Assembly (NCBI GenBank): GCA_030539595.1
Contig: JAUNXW010000006.1
Location: 1-23,145 of the forward strand
Length of the DNA stretch: 23,145 nt
Reading direction: 5' to 3'
Origin: Methanocorpusculum sp.
GTDB taxonomy: Archaea; Halobacteriota; Methanomicrobia; Methanomicrobiales; Methanocorpusculaceae
Shown: positions 22,226-23,145 of the stretch, one piece after another
Layout of the letters: each line of letters opens with the position of its first letter
Position numbering within the stretch: position 1 is the first letter of the stretch
Position numbers and translations under genes: made by a program
The notes under the pieces: model-generated
Seen by the model: only the letters and a program-made list of their open reading frames with translations
The model's database searches: none
What the model was told of the DNA's origin: nothing

Positions 22226-22357
22226 TCACCGTTTTGAGGATTTTACTGCACTCCAAACGCGACTCAAGGGCGGTGACCCAAAAGATATTTACGCGTTTAT
22301 CCCGCAGCCGGTTTTTACTCAAAGCAAAACCGTTTCAGTTTGCCTGATTCTATCAGG
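22226..22357 (-). promoter_or_regulatory. Structured leader of rpl30e-nusA with SD-complementary loop
   Basis: Reading along the minus strand there are three stem-loops. They are CCTGAT/ATCAGG (fwd 22343-22357), CGGTTTT/AAAACCG (22309-22332), and AAACGCG/CGCGTTT (22255-22298). Inside the third, GGG/CCC (22268-22279) closes a six-base loop reading TCACCG. This loop is the exact complement of CGGTGA, which includes the SD (fwd 22226-22231) 7 nt before the ATG. Loop-SD pairing would form a pseudoknot and hide the SD. This suggests translational control of L30e, perhaps by L30e itself. The fold is deduced by eye. Confidence 0.55.
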
Positions 22358-22380
22358 AAACTCTATACATATTGTTGTCG

Positions 22381-22387
22381 ATTTATA
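22381..22387 (-). promoter_or_regulatory. TATA box of rpl30e-nusA
   Basis: Minus-strand TTATAAA in an AT-rich context would start transcription near 22358, just before the first leader hairpin, which gives a leader of about 140 nt. Confidence 0.5.
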
Positions 22388-22419
22388 ATTAATGTTGTGT
22401 AGGTAATTTATCTTTGTTG

Positions 22420-22476
22420 TGAGTTTGTCCAATCGTGAAAAATCCGTTGGACAAGATTTAGTCTAAGTTTTCTGTT
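22420..22476 (+). repeat. Dispersed repeat family 1, copy A
   Basis: Begins GAGTTTGTCCAATCGTG and continues through AATCCGTTGGACAAG to TTTTCTGTT. The first 41 bases match copy B (22981-23032) at all but one position; copy A then has a 5-base insertion. Bases 22441-22470 match the reverse complement of 16406-16435 in the MITE-like element at 29 of 30 positions. Within it GTCCAA and TTGGAC form an inverted repeat. Confidence 0.7.
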
Positions 22477-22502
22477 TTTTCGTGTGGCTTTCGTGGTGTA
22501 AC
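22475..22502 (-). repeat. Dispersed repeat family 2, copy A (inverted relative to copy B)
   Basis: On the minus strand this reads GTTACACCACGAAAGCCACA and continues CGAAAAAA. It matches 23051-23078 on the plus strand at 27 of 28 positions. It adjoins copy A of repeat family 1. Confidence 0.65.
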
Positions 22503-22625
22503 AAAAAGCGCCCAAAGACCAACAAATCACAATTTCAAATTAATTTAAATCTCAGATTACACTATTGGACAGGCTCGTTAGAAAGAACCACATACACAAT
22601 TCAGATTATAATTTATAAAGACTTT

Positions 22626-22632
22626 AAAAAAA
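22626..22632 (-). terminator. Oligo-T terminator of the zinc-ribbon gene
   Basis: Seven As on the plus strand give a T7 run on the coding strand, 11 nt after the stop at 22643. Confidence 0.5.
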
Positions 22633-22642
22633 GGAAATTTAT

Positions 22643-22831
22643 TTAGAAGCGTCTGCTGTCTCTTGGCGGTCTGTGCTTGTCAAGGCACTCGCGGCAGTAA
22701 ACCGGTCTTCCTTCTGTTGGCTGGAACGGAACTTCGCACTCCTTTCCGCAATCTGAGCAAACTGCCTTGAACATTTCACGTGGTTCATTGCTTGGTCGGC
22801 GCTGTCCGCCGAAATTATTTCTTCTGTCCAT
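22643..22831 (-). CDS. Small zinc-ribbon protein, CxxC-x17-CxxC type
   Basis: The 62-residue protein has C25-x2-C28 and C46-x2-C49 separated by exactly 17 residues, in the pattern FKAVCSDCGKECEVPF and RPVYCREC. It has an Arg/Asn/Gly-rich N-terminus and a basic C-terminus. This matches the CxxC-x17-CxxC family common in methanogens and other prokaryotes. Zinc and nucleic-acid binding are likely; function is unknown. A TATA-like TTTATAAG (minus, fwd 22861-22868) lies about 34 nt before the ATG. An AGGA (fwd 22841-22844) is a weak SD. Confidence 0.85.
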   Translation of the reverse strand: MDRRNNFGGQRRPSNEPREMFKAVCSDCGKECEVPFQPTEGRPVYCRECLDKHRPPRDSRRF

Positions 22832-22860
22832 TTTGGATTTTTCCTAAGCAAATTATTAGA

Positions 22861-22868
22861 CTTATAAA
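22861..22868 (-). promoter_or_regulatory. TATA box of the zinc-ribbon gene
   Basis: Minus-strand TTTATAAG, about 34 nt before the ATG at 22831, preceded by a T-rich tract. Confidence 0.5.
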
Positions 22869-22980
22869 AAACAGATATGGGCGCGTTGCCGTAAATTTAT
22901 TTTTCACTTGAGAATAACTGCACTTAATTATATGGTGTCCATGGATAAATAGTTGTGCGAGGGTCGAGAGTGTTTTAGGA

Positions 22981-23032
22981 GAGTTTGTCCAATCGTGAAA
23001 AAATCCGTTGGAGAAGATTTAAGTTTTCTGTT
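22981..23032 (+). repeat. Dispersed repeat family 1, copy B
   Basis: Direct copy of 22420-22476, matching 40 of the first 41 bases and then lacking five bases (GTCTA). It lies 560 bp downstream of copy A in the same orientation, with the zinc-ribbon gene between them. Confidence 0.7.
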
Positions 23033-23050
23033 GCGCTTTGAACTCACATC

Positions 23051-23078
23051 GTTACACCACGAAAACCACACGAAAAAA
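23051..23078 (+). repeat. Dispersed repeat family 2, copy B
   Basis: Inverted copy of 22475-22502 (27 of 28 positions). It is followed by GCGAAAATCACGAAAAG, which shares 14 bases with a segment at 11161-11176. Confidence 0.65.
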
Positions 23079-23145
23079 ACGCGAAAATCACGAAAAGAGA
23101 AACGTTCAGTTAGTTTTAGTTTACATAGCAATACACGAAATCTAA

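Larger units (their letters stand above)
22219..22642. other. Intergenic region upstream of rpl30e
   Basis: About 420 bp containing the structured rpl30e leader and promoter (22226-22387), repeat family 1 and 2 copies (22420-22502), and an AT-rich stretch with the terminator of the zinc-ribbon gene (22626-22632). No further gene was seen. Confidence 0.55.
22832..23145. other. Right-end intergenic region
   Basis: About 310 bp to the window edge. It holds the zinc-ribbon promoter, and repeat copies at 22981-23032 and 23051-23078 with a CACGAAA-rich tail. No gene was recognised. Confidence 0.55.

Noticed and set aside
22309..22357. Possible C/D box RNA in the rpl30e leader
   Set aside because: CTGATAGA and CTGA fit the C and D boxes only loosely, and the perfect stems are better explained as leader hairpins.
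22639..22851. Alternative 70-codon frame over the zinc-ribbon gene
   Set aside because: The other frame has the exact CxxC-x17-CxxC pattern; this one is its shadow.

Overview
The window is chromosomal DNA of a methanogenic euryarchaeon, most likely from the Methanomicrobia and probably Methanomicrobiales. The genus is not resolved. This rests on the 5' end of mtrE (Na+-translocating methyl-H4MPT:coenzyme M methyltransferase), a complete mtd (F420-dependent methylene-H4MPT dehydrogenase), a Tfx-type regulator, cupin-type phosphoglucose isomerase, DUF373 and COG1340-type proteins, archaeal SecF-SecD, and the ribosomal protein L30e-NusA pair. Base composition is fairly AT-rich. Many genes have a TATA-like box 24-34 nt before the start codon and no Shine-Dalgarno sequence, which suggests leaderless mRNAs. 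Others have good SD sites.

Layout. (1) 1-2089, minus strand: the start of mtrE behind a 480-bp leader/promoter region rich in inverted repeats, preceded by a duplicated CBS-ParB-like fusion gene. (2) 2179-5576: a ThiC-family gene (plus) converging on a DUF373 membrane protein gene (minus), then a coiled-coil protein gene (minus). (3) 5864-8483: the tldD-tldE peptidase pair. (4) 8539-10910: a three-gene unit of two KaiC/RecA-like proteins, both with degenerate P-loops, and a single-pass membrane protein. (5) 11320-12021: a small anchored surface protein with two repeats. (6) 12189-16260: an autoregulated-looking MarR gene with an asymmetric heterodimeric ABC exporter. (7) 16344-16482: a MITE-like element with terminal inverted repeats and a flanking direct repeat. 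(8) 16543-18980: secF-secD. (9) 19130-20687: mtd divergent from tfx. (10) 20724-23145: cupin pgi, L30e-nusA with an elaborate structured leader, a small zinc-ribbon protein, and dispersed intergenic repeats.

How the genes relate: mtr and mtd are core steps of CO2-reducing methanogenesis, and Tfx is a plausible regulator of that pathway. TldD/TldE, SecDF, L30e/NusA and cPGI are housekeeping genes. The most interesting parts are the regulatory DNA/RNA: mutually exclusive hairpins before mtrE, a hexaloop complementary to the SD in the L30e leader, and a hairpin next to the mtd SD. The KaiC-like trio and the MITE with its relatives also stand out. No CRISPR array, rRNA or tRNA was seen.
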